Of a DNA stretch of 48,944 bases, positions 1 to 9,049 are shown in pieces; the first letter of the stretch is position 1; every line of letters starts with the position of its first letter. The notes beneath the pieces were generated by a model, which did no database searches, had not been told where the DNA came from, and saw only the letters and a list, made by a program, of their open reading frames with translations. The stretch covers positions 1-48,944 of the forward strand of contig PGYB01000030.1 in NCBI GenBank assembly GCA_002839445.1, in the 5' to 3' direction. The stretch is from Candidatus Riflebacteria bacterium HGW-Riflebacteria-1. GTDB lineage: Bacteria; Muiribacteriota; Ozemobacteria; Ozemobacterales; Ozemobacteraceae. The translations under genes were made by a program, and so were the position numbers.

Positions 1-375
1 CCTTCGGGATAGGCTGCTCTAACGGCTGAAGCCACAAGAGCAGCCAAATCCTCGGGCGCCCAGGCACTAGCGCATCCTGCACGTCGTAATCGTAATCGAG
101 AATTACTGCTCCCCGATTTACTCTGCGAAACAGCCGGTTCAATTATAATGCGCCGTTTTTATAGAGAGTGCCTGTGTTAGGCTCTGCGAATGCAAGGAGA
201 CCAATGCTTTAGTTAATAAATGATGTATCTAATACAAAGACCCATGATTTCTCAGGCACATTGATAAACTATGTTGCCTCGCAAATATGGCTTTACAATT
301 CAATGCGGTAAATGTAAGCTGAGCTGGCACACTGTTGGTTTTATATGCTGTAATTTGCCTGGTCAGGTGGTTTTA
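1..375. other. Gene-free left edge
   Basis: No convincing coding frame or RNA gene is visible before the histidine kinase. A short inverted repeat (12-20 with 37-45, 9 bp arms, 16-nt loop) lies at the very edge but has no T-run. Bases 88-99 read AATCGTAATCGA, identical to one arm of the hairpin inside the insertion element at 43188-43230. This may be a remnant of a dispersed repeat or chance. An upstream extension of the kinase frame to 271 is open but has no ribosome binding site. Confidence 0.5.
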
Positions 376-2523
376 ATGCCAGATGATGTGAGCAGTCGTA
401 ATATTGCGGCCGAAAATTCATATCTGCGACATCGGGTTTTGCTGGTTTCTTCAATTTTAGCTGTTTTGTATGGCATCTGGTTTGCGATAGATAATTATCA
501 AACCCGTTTCTATCTCGCGTTTATAGACTCTGTAGTTGCTGTAATATTCACCTTTATCGGCTACTTTTCATATAGGCGCACTAACTCTCTTGGTGTCAGT
601 TATGCAGCGATAATCACGTCCTGCGTATTCTTTTTTACAATCTATCTATTTGGCGGCACAGAAGGCACGGGAGCGATCTGGAGCTTCATAGTTCCTCTTA
701 TTGTTTTTTTCCTCGGAGGGTTCAGGGCTGGCCTGGCGATTTCCCTCTTATACTTGTTTCTTTGTGCCTTAGGCGCGATTTACAATTATTTTTCGCCCGG
801 TATTTTCTACGTTTACCCGCCAGAAGTTCTCAAAAGATTTTTTGGTGTTTTTGCTTTTGCCACAATTATTGCTGCCGGCAACGAGTATCACAAGCTCAAA
901 ACCGAGCAGAAACTGTTAGAACTGCTTAAAGCAGCCCAAATCGCAGCGGAAACGATCTCATTGTCTGAATTGAAATATCGCACTCTCTTTGATGGATCTG
1001 GCCATGCGATTGTAATCGCTGACGTAGAACTTGCAGAAATTGTTGAGGTTAACCCTGCGGGCGCTTCGATGTTTGGATACCAGCAAGATGAGATGAAAGG
1101 CGAGTCGATCGAGATTTTGCATCCTGTGGACGAGCTGATCGATGTTATGCACCTTTTTCGTAAGAATGCTGAAACTGTTTTTGCTCAGGTGCCGCAATTG
1201 CTTTGCCAGCGCAAGGATCGCTCGATTTTTTACGCAGAACTCAATACTGCGTGCATGAATCTTGAAGGTCGCCAGCGTGTTGTTGGCTTCTTTGCTGATG
1301 TAACAAGAAGAGTTATGGCTGAGCGCGAACTGATAGCCGCCAGAGGCCGAGCAGACGCAGCAAATGAGGCTAAAAGCAGTTTTCTAGCCAACATGAGCCA
1401 CGAAATTCGCACGCCAATACACGGCGTCTCTGGTATGGTTGAACTGCTTCTACAGACTGAATTATCGGACGAGCAAAAACAATATGCCGAGATTGTTCGG
1501 GACAGCAGTAATTCCCTGCTTGCGTTGATCAGTGACATTCTGGATATTACCAGAATAGAGTCGGGGAAAATGACCGTCGAAAGCGTTGAGTTTGATCTGA
1601 TTCGTCTGGTGCGCGAAGTGTTTGAGCAGATGCGTTATAAGGCAACTCAGAAATGTCTTGTCTGCAACCTGTATCTGCACGACAATCTACCGTCGTTCGT
1701 GCGTGGTGATTCTTTAAAGCTACGACAGATTCTGCTTAATCTGCTGGACAATGCAATAAAGTTCACCGCGCACGGTGAAGTTCTCATCAATGTTTTACCT
1801 GACCCAAAGTTTGCAGAAATGCAGCAGATTATGTTTGAAGTAAGTGATTCGGGAATTGGGATTCCTGATGAAAAAATTGGCATGCTGTTTCAAAGTTTTA
1901 ATCAGGTTGACGCATCTTCTACCAGAAAATATGGTGGAACAGGCCTTGGATTGTCGATTTCCAGAAAGCTGGCCAATCTTATGGGCGGTGACATTGGTGT
2001 TAAGAGCAAGCTCGGGCAAGGTTCGCAATTCTGGTTCAGTTTGCCACTGCCTTATGTGAACGACAAAGCTTCAGAGAAATCTCAAAACAATCATTGCTCA
2101 AAGTCAGGCCGACTGCTTGCTGTTTCGCTTGAGGCAGAAACGCAGAATCAATATTATGCATTGCTCGCAGAAGATAATCCCGTTAATCAATTTGTTGTAA
2201 AAGCAATGTTGAATAAGATCAATATAGCGGTTGATGTCGTTTCTAATGGGCATGAAGCTATACTGGCGCTGGCAAGCCGAAAATATGATATTTTGCTGCT
2301 TGATCTGCAAATGCCTTTGCTCGACGGATTTGAAACCATACGTCTGATTCGAAACAACATTAAAGGCAATTTTGATCGCTCAATCCCAGTTGTTGCAGTT
2401 ACCGCAGACGCTTTTCAAGAGACCAGAGAGGCTTGCCTGAAGGCAGGCATGAATGACTGTCTCATCAAACCCTTTAAAATGCACGACCTGAATCAGATTG
2501 TAAAAAAATGGCTGGTTGGTTAA
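376..2523 (+). CDS. Membrane-bound hybrid sensor histidine kinase/response regulator
   Basis: Likely an autophosphorylating signal sensor in the inner membrane. Numbering is from the longest frame (ATG 271, 750 aa); the preferred start is residue 36 (ATG 376, 715 aa), because AGGTGG lies 5 nt upstream of it and nothing usable precedes 271. About six hydrophobic helices fill residues 55-205. A PAS-like domain covers about 232-350. HisKA carries the phosphoacceptor H377 in MSHEIRTP. The ATPase domain shows the N box (N494), DSGIGI (526-531) and GGTGLGLS. A C-terminal receiver has the acidic residue D635, phosphoacceptor D678, T711 and K733. There is no HPt domain and no output domain in the protein, and no cognate regulator beside it, so phosphate must go to an unlinked partner or only to its own receiver. 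The signal sensed is unknown. Confidence 0.93.
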   Translation: MPDDVSSRNIAAENSYLRHRVLLVSSILAVLYGIWFAIDNYQTRFYLAFIDSVVAVIFTFIGYFSYRRTNSLGVSYAAIITSCVFFFTIYLFGGTEGTGAIWSFIVPLIVFFLGGFRAGLAISLLYLFLCALGAIYNYFSPGIFYVYPPEVLKRFFGVFAFATIIAAGNEYHKLKTEQKLLELLKAAQIAAETISLSELKYRTLFDGSGHAIVIADVELAEIVEVNPAGASMFGYQQDEMKGESIEILHPVDELIDVMHLFRKNAETVFAQVPQLLCQRKDRSIFYAELNTACMNLEGRQRVVGFFADVTRRVMAERELIAARGRADAANEAKSSFLANMSHEIRTPIHGVSGMVELLLQTELSDEQKQYAEIVRDSSNSLLALISDILDITRIESGKMTVESVEFDLIRLVREVFEQMRYKATQKCLVCNLYLHDNLPSFVRGDSLKLRQILLNLLDNAIKFTAHGEVLINVLPDPKFAEMQQIMFEVSDSGIGIPDEKIGMLFQSFNQVDASSTRKYGGTGLGLSISRKLANLMGGDIGVKSKLGQGSQFWFSLPLPYVNDKASEKSQNNHCSKSGRLLAVSLEAETQNQYYALLAEDNPVNQFVVKAMLNKINIAVDVVSNGHEAILALASRKYDILLLDLQMPLLDGFETIRLIRNNIKGNFDRSIPVVAVTADAFQETREACLKAGMNDCLIKPFKMHDLNQIVKKWLVG

Positions 2524-2785
2524 AGCTGTTTGCTTAAAGGCACAGGCTTCTGGTAATCACAAATACCACACGCAGCATGTTTCCGCATGCTTATTGCGCG
2601 CTACCAGCATGTCTGAATGAAAGATTCTGTTTAAGGCCAATCAATTTTGTAATTCTTGTAAAATGTAGAGTAAAAAATGCTAAAATTGCAGAAAATTTAT
2701 TGTTTACGCTTGACGATTGATGCGTCGACAATTAAGATTAAGAATCTTTTTTAAGCAGAAGGTTGTAAGACCGAAAGAGGTTAGC
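2524..2785. other. Intergenic region upstream of glnN
   Basis: This AT-rich 262-bp gap carries only a weak 6-bp inverted repeat (about 2575-2592, AGCATG/CATGCT) after the kinase stop. I see no confident sigma-70 or sigma-54 promoter, although A/T runs at 2640-2710 could hold one. An in-frame ATG at 2717 lacks a ribosome binding site and is not used as the glnN start. Confidence 0.4.
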
Positions 2786-4888
2786 ATGTCGCAGATAACG
2801 AAGATCTTTGGTGAACTTACATTCAGTCGCGCAGTTATGCGTGAAAAGTTAAGCCATAACACTTATGAACGGCTTATTTCGACAATACATACCGGCAATC
2901 CCCTCGACGAATCAATCGCCGAACCAGTAGCGCATGCCATGAAAGAGTGGGCCATCGCCGAAGGAGCCACCCACTTCACCCACTGGTTTCAGCCGCAGCG
3001 AGGCGGAACTGCCGAGAAGCATGATGCCTTTATAACATATTCCGAGACCGGTGACATAATCGAACGATTCTCGGCAAAGCAGCTGATACAGAGCGAGCCA
3101 GACGCATCCTCGTTTCCATCCGGTGGAATGCGCTCAACTTTTGAAGCGAGAGGCTATACAGCCTGGGATCCAACTTCCCCGGCATTTCTTCTCGAAACTG
3201 GCAATGCCAAAACCCTGGTTATTCCATGTGTTTTCCTGTCCTGGACAGGAGCGGTTCTTGACCTTAAAACACCATTCCTGCGTTCGATGCGCGCCCTTAA
3301 CGACGCTGGCATAAGGCTGCAAAGACTTCTGGGTAACCGTCTTGCCAAAAAGATTGTCGTAAACTGCGGGCCTGAGCAGGAATATTTTGTTGTCTCAAAA
3401 AAGCTTTATGACACTCGTCAGGATTTGCGCATATGTGGACGAACCCTGTTCGGGGCTGCTCCAGCCAAGGGGCAACAGATGGAAGATCACTATTTTGGTG
3501 CAATTCATCCAAAAATGATCAAATTCATGGTTGAACTTGATCATGAGCTCTATCGGCGAGGCATTCCCGCTAAAACAAGACACAACGAGGTTTCGCCAAA
3601 TCAGTTTGAAATAGCCCCGCTTTATGAAGAGGCAAATCTGGCTATAGATCATAATTTGCAGGCCATGGATGTTATGCGCCAGGTCGCCATGCGCCACGAT
3701 CTCTATATAACCATGCACGAAAAACCTTTTGCCAGAGTGAACGGCTCAGGCAAGCATGTAAACTGGTCAATTGGCGATAACACCGGAACTAATTATCTGG
3801 AACCGTCAGCGTCGCCACTTAAAAACATTTCGTTTCTGCTAACCCTTGGTGCATTAATGTTAGGTGTCGATAAATTTGGCGGTCTGCTGCGTGCCTGTGT
3901 TGCTGATGCCGGAAACGACCACCGTCTTGGCGCAAGTGAGGCGCCTCCGGCCATCATGTCGATATATCTGGGAGAGTATCTCACACGTCTGATCGATGAG
4001 ATCGAAAGAATGGGCAAACCGACCGAACAGGTGATGGCTAATATAAACATGGGCGTTCGTAATCTGCCGAGAATTTCCAAAGATTATTCCGACAGAAACC
4101 GCACTTCGCCGATCGCCTTCACTGGTAATAAATTCGAATTCCGTGCGGTTGGCTCTTCTCAGAATCCATCAGAATCTGTCACCCTGCTCAACCAGCTGTG
4201 TACTTATGGCTTTTTCACTATTGAAAAACGTCTCGCGGCGCACAAAGATAAGGATATTCGAGAAAGCGCTTTGCTGGTGCTCAAAGATGTCTTTAAAGAA
4301 ACACGGCGGGTTCGATTTGAAGGTAATGGCTATTCTGAAGAGTGGCATAAACAGGCAGAAAAGCTTGGACTGCCCAACGCAAAGAACACTCCGGCGGCGC
4401 TGAATGCTTTTCTTGAACCTGAAGCGATTGAGCTCATGGAGAAAACCCATGTATTAAATGAACGTGAAGTTTGTGCCAAGGTCGAGATAAAGCTTGAGAA
4501 TTACGTTAAGACCAAGGAAATAGAGTATAAGACCGCGGTAAATATAGCAAAGACTGAAATTTTACCGGCTGTTGTCAGGCAAATCAGTGCAGTCGCTTCT
4601 GCTGCAGCTGCAGCAAAAGCTGCTGGCGCAACGTCAAAAGTTTTGACCGCAGAAGTTAAGAAGTTTGACGCCATGTATTCTGATATTAAGTCGCGATTCG
4701 AGGCTCTGGAGGCTGTTCTGAATAAAGCAGACGATAAGGAAAATCTGCACAAAAAGGCAGTTTATCTTGCTGATGCCGGCGAAAAAGCCCTCAGTATGCT
4801 GCGCGAATCAGTTGATCAGGCCGAACAGCTGCTGGCTCATGAATTCTGGCCGATGGCTAAATATCAGGAGCTTCTGACGGTTCTGTAA
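2786..4888 (+). CDS. glnN: Glutamine synthetase type III (GSIII)
   Basis: Catalyses ATP-dependent amidation of glutamate to glutamine, the main ammonium-assimilation step, in the cytoplasm. The product is 700 aa, the expected size for the large GSIII family and far longer than GSI or GSII. Family features visible are the N-terminal block around FGELTFSRAVM, the region with CGPEQEYF, the segment KTRHNEVSPNQFEIAP, HEKPFARVNGSGKHVNWS, and the NRTSPIAFTGNKFEFRAVG block that carries ATP and glutamate contacts. The C-terminal 150 residues are helical and alanine/lysine-rich, as in other GSIII proteins. The start at ATG 2786 is supported by AGAGG 6 nt upstream; the in-frame ATG at 2717 is not. It stands alone with its own terminator. 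No GlnB/AmtB gene is nearby. Confidence 0.96.
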   Translation: MSQITKIFGELTFSRAVMREKLSHNTYERLISTIHTGNPLDESIAEPVAHAMKEWAIAEGATHFTHWFQPQRGGTAEKHDAFITYSETGDIIERFSAKQLIQSEPDASSFPSGGMRSTFEARGYTAWDPTSPAFLLETGNAKTLVIPCVFLSWTGAVLDLKTPFLRSMRALNDAGIRLQRLLGNRLAKKIVVNCGPEQEYFVVSKKLYDTRQDLRICGRTLFGAAPAKGQQMEDHYFGAIHPKMIKFMVELDHELYRRGIPAKTRHNEVSPNQFEIAPLYEEANLAIDHNLQAMDVMRQVAMRHDLYITMHEKPFARVNGSGKHVNWSIGDNTGTNYLEPSASPLKNISFLLTLGALMLGVDKFGGLLRACVADAGNDHRLGASEAPPAIMSIYLGEYLTRLIDEIERMGKPTEQVMANINMGVRNLPRISKDYSDRNRTSPIAFTGNKFEFRAVGSSQNPSESVTLLNQLCTYGFFTIEKRLAAHKDKDIRESALLVLKDVFKETRRVRFEGNGYSEEWHKQAEKLGLPNAKNTPAALNAFLEPEAIELMEKTHVLNEREVCAKVEIKLENYVKTKEIEYKTAVNIAKTEILPAVVRQISAVASAAAAAKAAGATSKVLTAEVKKFDAMYSDIKSRFEALEAVLNKADDKENLHKKAVYLADAGEKALSMLRESVDQAEQLLAHEFWPMAKYQELLTVL

Positions 4889-4916
4889 GTTCACCGCGGA
4901 TATAGAATGCAATTCC

Positions 4917-4957
4917 AGCCGGCTGCTTTGGCAAGTTCCTTAAGCAGCCGGCTTTTT
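4917..4957 (+). terminator. Intrinsic terminator of glnN
   Basis: A perfect 12-bp stem (4917-4928 with 4942-4953, AGCCGGCTGCTT and its complement) with a 13-nt loop runs into a short T-tract ending at 4957. It lies 28 bp after the glnN stop and overlaps the stop codon of the convergent cyclase gene. Confidence 0.9.
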
Positions 4958-6548
4958 ATGCGTCATGGTCGTTGATAATTGAGCGCAGTCGATAAAGGTT
5001 CTGCGTCGCGGCACCCTTGATTTCTACATTTGCCAGCATGCTGAATTCGAATGAATCCACAGGCATGCTTTTGAACGTTGTTTCATCTACTATAATTTCG
5101 CCGCCCCCTGCCATTTTTTCGATTCGCGCTGCCAGATTAACGGTTTCGCCAATTGCTGTGTATTCCATGCGGTTTCTTGACCCGAAGTTGCCGACAACAG
5201 CTTCTCCTGTAGAAATAGAGATGCCGAGGCCAAGTGAGCAGCCGGTTGGCAATTTTACCGGTATCATGAATTTCGTGAATTCTTCCTGCAGTCTGAAAGC
5301 TGTGTAAACAGAGCGCAGAGTGTCGTCGGTGCCCTGATTTGGCGCACCAAAAAGCACCAGAATAGCGTCTCCCATGAATTTATCGATAGTACCGCCATTT
5401 TTGGCGATCAACGTGCAGGCCCGCTCAAACCAAGTGTTTAAAAGCAAAACCAGTCCCTCGATAGGGATTGTTCCGCTTAGCCTGGTGAAGCCACGCAGAT
5501 CCGCTATCATTACTGATATTCTGGACTTTTTCCCGCCCAGCGCGATCTGGCTCTGACTGTCGATTATGCCTTTCGCGACATCGCCCGAAACGAATTTGCC
5601 CAAAGCGTTTTCGACGCGCTCTGTCTTTTGCACAGCCTTGTCAAGTAATTGTCTGACCATAAAATGCGTCTGGCAATTCTCGAATGCCGAGCCAAGAACA
5701 TAGGCAAAAGCCGCAAAGTGAGCCGGATCAAGATACTTTTTATTTTCTTCTTTTTGTCGGAAAATTACGACAAGGCCGGTTACGATATTCGCAGCGCTGA
5801 GCGGCATCGCTGCATGCGCGTCGGCTGAAGATTCTGGAATAAGCTGTTTAAGTGTGCGCAGACTGGTTTTTCCGCCAATGAGGCTCAACATGCCTTTATC
5901 TGGGTCGTAGCTGTGTTTGCGCCAGAAATCAGGTTTAACCAGAATTGGTTGGAAATTGTTGTCTGCTTCGGTTCCTGGTCGAAAATTAGGGACAAGAAGA
6001 TTCTTCTCGTGGTTAGCAAGATAAATTACTGCTTTTTCTGCTTTGAAAAAGTTGTCGAGCACATGGTAGGCCTGTGACAGGACTTTTGTCTTGTCCCGCA
6101 GACAACCGAGCAGGCTGAAATAAAGAAGCTTCTGCATACTCAGGTCTTCGCTTTCCTTTAAATCCGCCTTCAACTTTGCAAACTGGCTTTCAGAAATGTA
6201 TGCCTGGCTGAGTTGATTATAAAAGACAAAGAAAACGGCAGTAACAATCAAATGTCCGGACAGTCCCCAAAAAAACAGTTGAGGCGCTCCAAAGTGAATA
6301 GAGAGAAGGAGAAGTAACAGCAGATTTGGGACCTGGACTGCAAAAGCGACAATGATAAAGTGTTCTATTGCGCTAAGGCTGAGGCAAAGCAGCATTGCAG
6401 TGAGAATAAGGTTTCTGGTGCCATAGGCCATCGTTTGCAATGACAAAAAGTAAGCATCTACCACCGCCAGAATTAAGGTCATTGCGGCAAAGGTGATGAA
6501 GTTTCGTGAGCTTAGCAGGGCTTTTGCGGAAGCCGTTAACTTTCCCAT
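4956..6548 (-). CDS. Membrane class III adenylate/guanylate cyclase
   Basis: Predicted to make a cyclic nucleotide, most likely cAMP. The 530-aa protein has about four to six hydrophobic helices in residues 15-110, a GAF-like cytoplasmic region at about 140-300, a short linker, and a class III cyclase domain at about 342-525. The metal-binding aspartates are D350 (in ADLRGFT) and D394 (in KFMGDA). K390 and T464 occupy the purine-specifying positions, which favours ATP over GTP. N471 and R475 are the transition-state residues. All catalytic residues are present, so a homodimer could be active. Its ATG lies 10 bp after the PIG-L deacetylase stop, so the two are probably co-transcribed. The stop codon lies in the T-tract of the convergent glnN terminator. 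Confidence 0.9.
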   Translation of the reverse strand: MGKLTASAKALLSSRNFITFAAMTLILAVVDAYFLSLQTMAYGTRNLILTAMLLCLSLSAIEHFIIVAFAVQVPNLLLLLLLSIHFGAPQLFFWGLSGHLIVTAVFFVFYNQLSQAYISESQFAKLKADLKESEDLSMQKLLYFSLLGCLRDKTKVLSQAYHVLDNFFKAEKAVIYLANHEKNLLVPNFRPGTEADNNFQPILVKPDFWRKHSYDPDKGMLSLIGGKTSLRTLKQLIPESSADAHAAMPLSAANIVTGLVVIFRQKEENKKYLDPAHFAAFAYVLGSAFENCQTHFMVRQLLDKAVQKTERVENALGKFVSGDVAKGIIDSQSQIALGGKKSRISVMIADLRGFTRLSGTIPIEGLVLLLNTWFERACTLIAKNGGTIDKFMGDAILVLFGAPNQGTDDTLRSVYTAFRLQEEFTKFMIPVKLPTGCSLGLGISISTGEAVVGNFGSRNRMEYTAIGETVNLAARIEKMAGGGEIIVDETTFKSMPVDSFEFSMLANVEIKGAATQNLYRLRSIINDHDA

Positions 6549-6558
6549 GTTAAGTTTG

Positions 6559-7410
6559 TTACCAATAGATTTCCTCAGTTCTGATGAAACTGAATAAAAA
6601 GCCGTCTTTCAGTCGCAGCTGTGATTTATGGCATTCTAGCGCACTTTTCTTGATTTGTATGGCTCTGCTTGACGGAAATTTTCTCCGTGGTACAGGCACA
6701 CCATTCGGATCGTTTATTCCCAGATCTGGTTTATACCCATAAGGTTTCGGGTAATCTCTTCGCGAACCACGATGTACGAGGTAGGATATTATTTCGGGTT
6801 TATGATTAATGGCTTCCAGTCTGTTTGTGATCAAACGAGAAGTAGCGTAATGATCTAAATTGGTATCGAATGCGGCTGGTATAACGACTATATCAGGCTT
6901 GATCCGAGCCAGAATTTCATCGATATCACGCGTCAGACTTGCCCGACTGTAGGCAACCTGCCTCTTGTTACCCTGCCAGCACGCAGAACCATATCTTTGC
7001 CTGGTTGCCGGAGATTTAAACAATTTCATCGGCTGATTTGCCGATACCAGCCTGTTTATTGCGTTTCCAGGATAGGCAAGAAAAAACTGCCGTTCAACAG
7101 GAATTCCAAGAACCTTGAATGATGCGGTGCCTTCAAGTCTGCGCATTTTGCCCAGCCTGAGATAGTCCATGGCGGTAAGAACCGGTTTGCGAGACAGGCG
7201 GTTGGCGCGCACAGCCCGAGAAAATGCTTCACCGTCGGTAAGCATTATTCCATATATTATGGCTCCTTCGAGGGCCTGGTCAGCAATCCAGCCGCCAAGA
7301 GAAATTGCCTCATCATCGGGGTGTGGGGCAAATACAGCAATTACCGACGCACCTTCGAGTTGCAGTGCAATAAGTATAAACAGCAAAACGACGAGCTTGC
7401 TTTTTTTCAA
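6559..7410 (-). CDS. Exported PIG-L (LmbE-like) family deacetylase
   Basis: Zinc-dependent N-deacetylase fold acting on N-acetylglucosamine-type substrates; the actual substrate is unknown. The 283-aa product has a hydrophobic N-terminus (residues 5-20) like a signal peptide or anchor, followed at once by APHPDDE (H30, D32, D33, E34), the family zinc/catalytic motif. H187 in NLDHYAT is the likely third metal ligand. It starts at TTG 7408-7410, supported by AGGAG 7 nt upstream; no ATG is nearby. Placement outside the cytoplasm suggests work on cell-envelope or exported glycans. It is the first gene of a pair with the membrane cyclase. Confidence 0.85.
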   Translation of the reverse strand: MKKSKLVVLLFILIALQLEGASVIAVFAPHPDDEAISLGGWIADQALEGAIIYGIMLTDGEAFSRAVRANRLSRKPVLTAMDYLRLGKMRRLEGTASFKVLGIPVERQFFLAYPGNAINRLVSANQPMKLFKSPATRQRYGSACWQGNKRQVAYSRASLTRDIDEILARIKPDIVVIPAAFDTNLDHYATSRLITNRLEAINHKPEIISYLVHRGSRRDYPKPYGYKPDLGINDPNGVPVPRRKFPSSRAIQIKKSALECHKSQLRLKDGFLFSFIRTEEIYW

Positions 7411-7614
7411 GTGAACTCTCCTTACAGAACCACAGCATTCTTATACAATATTTCAGGCTTGTTGGCAATTGTAAACCCTTTAAACTGTGTATTTACAGAG
7501 GTTTTGAATGCCTGCCGGTTTTTATGTGCAGATTGAATCTTTGATGATGTGCTTTCTAACTGCGGGTAAATCTGATATTATTGATTGTATCGCAGCACCA
7601 TCAGGAATCAATAT

Positions 7615-8175
7615 ATGGATATGACAGTCATTTTAACCGGTCTGGCCGTTTTTATGGCGCGCATTGTCGATGTATCAGTCGGCACAATTCGCATTATCAG
7701 CATAGTCAACGGGCGAATGAAAACTGCTTTTGTGCTCGGCTTCATCGAAGTCAGCATCTGGCTGCTGGTTATCTCAACAGTTCTCGCAAAAATTAACGAA
7801 AGCCCGGTGATAGCTGTTTTTTATGCGCTGGGCTACGCCTCAGGCAATGTTGCAGGCATTCTGATCGAAAAGCGTATTTCAGTGGGCAGCTCACTGCTGC
7901 GTATAATCAGTATGGAAAAAGGACTTGAGCTTGCCACCGAATTCAAGCGCCTTGGCTTTCAGGTTGTCTCTTTCGACGGTATTGAGTCAGATCGTGCCAT
8001 TAAAGAAATCGAGATTCCATGCCGGCGTAAAGACATCGATCGCCTTGTCGATATTGCCCGAAAAATTGAACCTGACGCGTTCTTTGTAACCGCCAATATT
8101 GGGGTCGGGCCAAAGATAAGATACCCGGTAATGCAGCCGCCTACAGGCTGGCGTGCCATTTTCAAAAGAAAATAG
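7615..8175 (+). CDS. UPF0316 (DUF5698/DUF2179) membrane protein
   Basis: The 186-aa protein has three hydrophobic helices in its first 90 residues and a soluble C-terminal DUF2179-like alpha/beta domain (about 100-180). The N-terminal run ARIVDVSVGTIRII is characteristic of the UPF0316 family. Its function is not established; DUF2179 domains elsewhere are suspected of small-ligand sensing. ATG 7615 is chosen because TCAGGA lies 8 nt upstream; an in-frame TTG at 7585 has no ribosome binding site. It stands alone and converges on the next gene. Confidence 0.85.
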   Translation: MDMTVILTGLAVFMARIVDVSVGTIRIISIVNGRMKTAFVLGFIEVSIWLLVISTVLAKINESPVIAVFYALGYASGNVAGILIEKRISVGSSLLRIISMEKGLELATEFKRLGFQVVSFDGIESDRAIKEIEIPCRRKDIDRLVDIARKIEPDAFFVTANIGVGPKIRYPVMQPPTGWRAIFKRK

Positions 8176-8261
8176 TCAATCTGGCACATAACAAAATTGC
8201 TGGCAAAGCCATCCGAATCTTGAAGCAGCAGCGGTTCGCATGGCGGCAGGATTGTCGCTAA

Positions 8262-8792
8262 TCAGCGAACTCCAGCTCCGATCAATGTTTTCTTTAAATC
8301 CTGCAATATTTCTTTATAATAGAAGTCTGCTACGCGACTGCCTTGCGGCATCGGTAGCGCGGCTGCAGCAATCATTTCTTCGAGTTTACTGATTTCTTTG
8401 CGCATCCATTCTCTGGCAACACGAAAGGTTTGCAGCCTCATTTCATCACGAAGAAGCTGACAAGCTGTAGAGTAGTCGCCAAAGTGTCCGGCAATGAGAC
8501 TTAGTGCGAGATTGTAGTAATCTTCTTCGAGCAGATCGGCCCGACCTGCCGCCAGAGCCGAAAGTTCGAACTGTCGTCCGACTCTGCTCACCAAATCGCT
8601 CGAAGGCTCTCGATCAAGCTCAATGTCTGATTCAAGTCGTTTAATTGTCTGCTCAATAACCAGTTCGAGGCGGTCGAGATCGCGCAAGATCGAGTCGGCA
8701 AAGGCGGCTGAGCTGGCAGACAAAAATAATGCCAATAGTGCCATCAAGACAAAATGCCAGCAGCTGCGTCTCTCAGATATAGTTAGACGCAT
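8262..8792 (-). CDS. Small secreted helical protein, unknown function
   Basis: I do not recognise a family. From the preferred start (ATG at 8790-8792, with AAAGGTG just upstream) the product is 176 aa. A typical signal peptide covers about residues 1-32 (basic start, hydrophobic core MALLALFL, then ASSAAFADS as cleavage region). The mature part is predicted to be mostly alpha-helical, rich in Leu, Glu and Arg, with few aromatic residues. It has no cysteine pairs or metal motif and is probably periplasmic. It may be transcribed alone. Confidence 0.7.
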   Translation of the reverse strand: MRLTISERRSCWHFVLMALLALFLSASSAAFADSILRDLDRLELVIEQTIKRLESDIELDREPSSDLVSRVGRQFELSALAAGRADLLEEDYYNLALSLIAGHFGDYSTACQLLRDEMRLQTFRVAREWMRKEISKLEEMIAAAALPMPQGSRVADFYYKEILQDLKKTLIGAGVR

Positions 8793-8924
8793 AGCAGCAC
8801 CTTTGTTGAAAACGCGTCTGGCATTGTCTGCGCTGATGCCATAGTCATTATGGCATTTGTGTTGAAGCAGCAAGGCCGCTGATAATGATTACCTGTGCTC
8901 TTGTGGCACGTTACAGGTTTATTT

Positions 8925-9006
8925 GTCCTTGCGAGGAGGACAGCTGTCCGACGAAGCAATCTCATGTTCCAGGAGATTGCTTCGTCGCTACGCTTCTCGC
9001 AATGAC
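8925..9006. repeat. Palindromic dispersed-repeat element
   Basis: A perfect 15-bp inverted repeat (8949-8963, CGACGAAGCAATCTC, with 8973-8987) surrounds a 9-nt loop. It is nested in outer arms TTGCGAG (8929-8935) and CTCGCAA (8996-9002). The layout matches a non-coding extragenic palindrome that I recall from many unrelated bacterial genomes. It lies in the gap between the secreted protein and cca. Only one copy was found in this window. Confidence 0.8.
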
Positions 9007-9049
9007 TTTTCAGAACAGGTAATTTCATTGTTGACCGAGGAATAGTGAC

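Noticed and set aside
271..375. N-terminal extension of the histidine kinase
   Set aside because: No ribosome binding site before 271 and a hydrophilic, Cys-rich stretch without a domain; ATG 376 has a good site.
2640..2720. Sigma-54 promoter for glnN
   Set aside because: No GG/GC dinucleotides with the required spacing; only A/T-rich sequence resembling chance -10 elements.
8783..9028. Open frame of 81 codons over the palindromic repeat
   Set aside because: Its N-terminal half is a translation of the repeat itself (the EKRSDEAI pattern commonly produced by this element) and its C-terminal half overlaps the secreted-protein gene out of phase.
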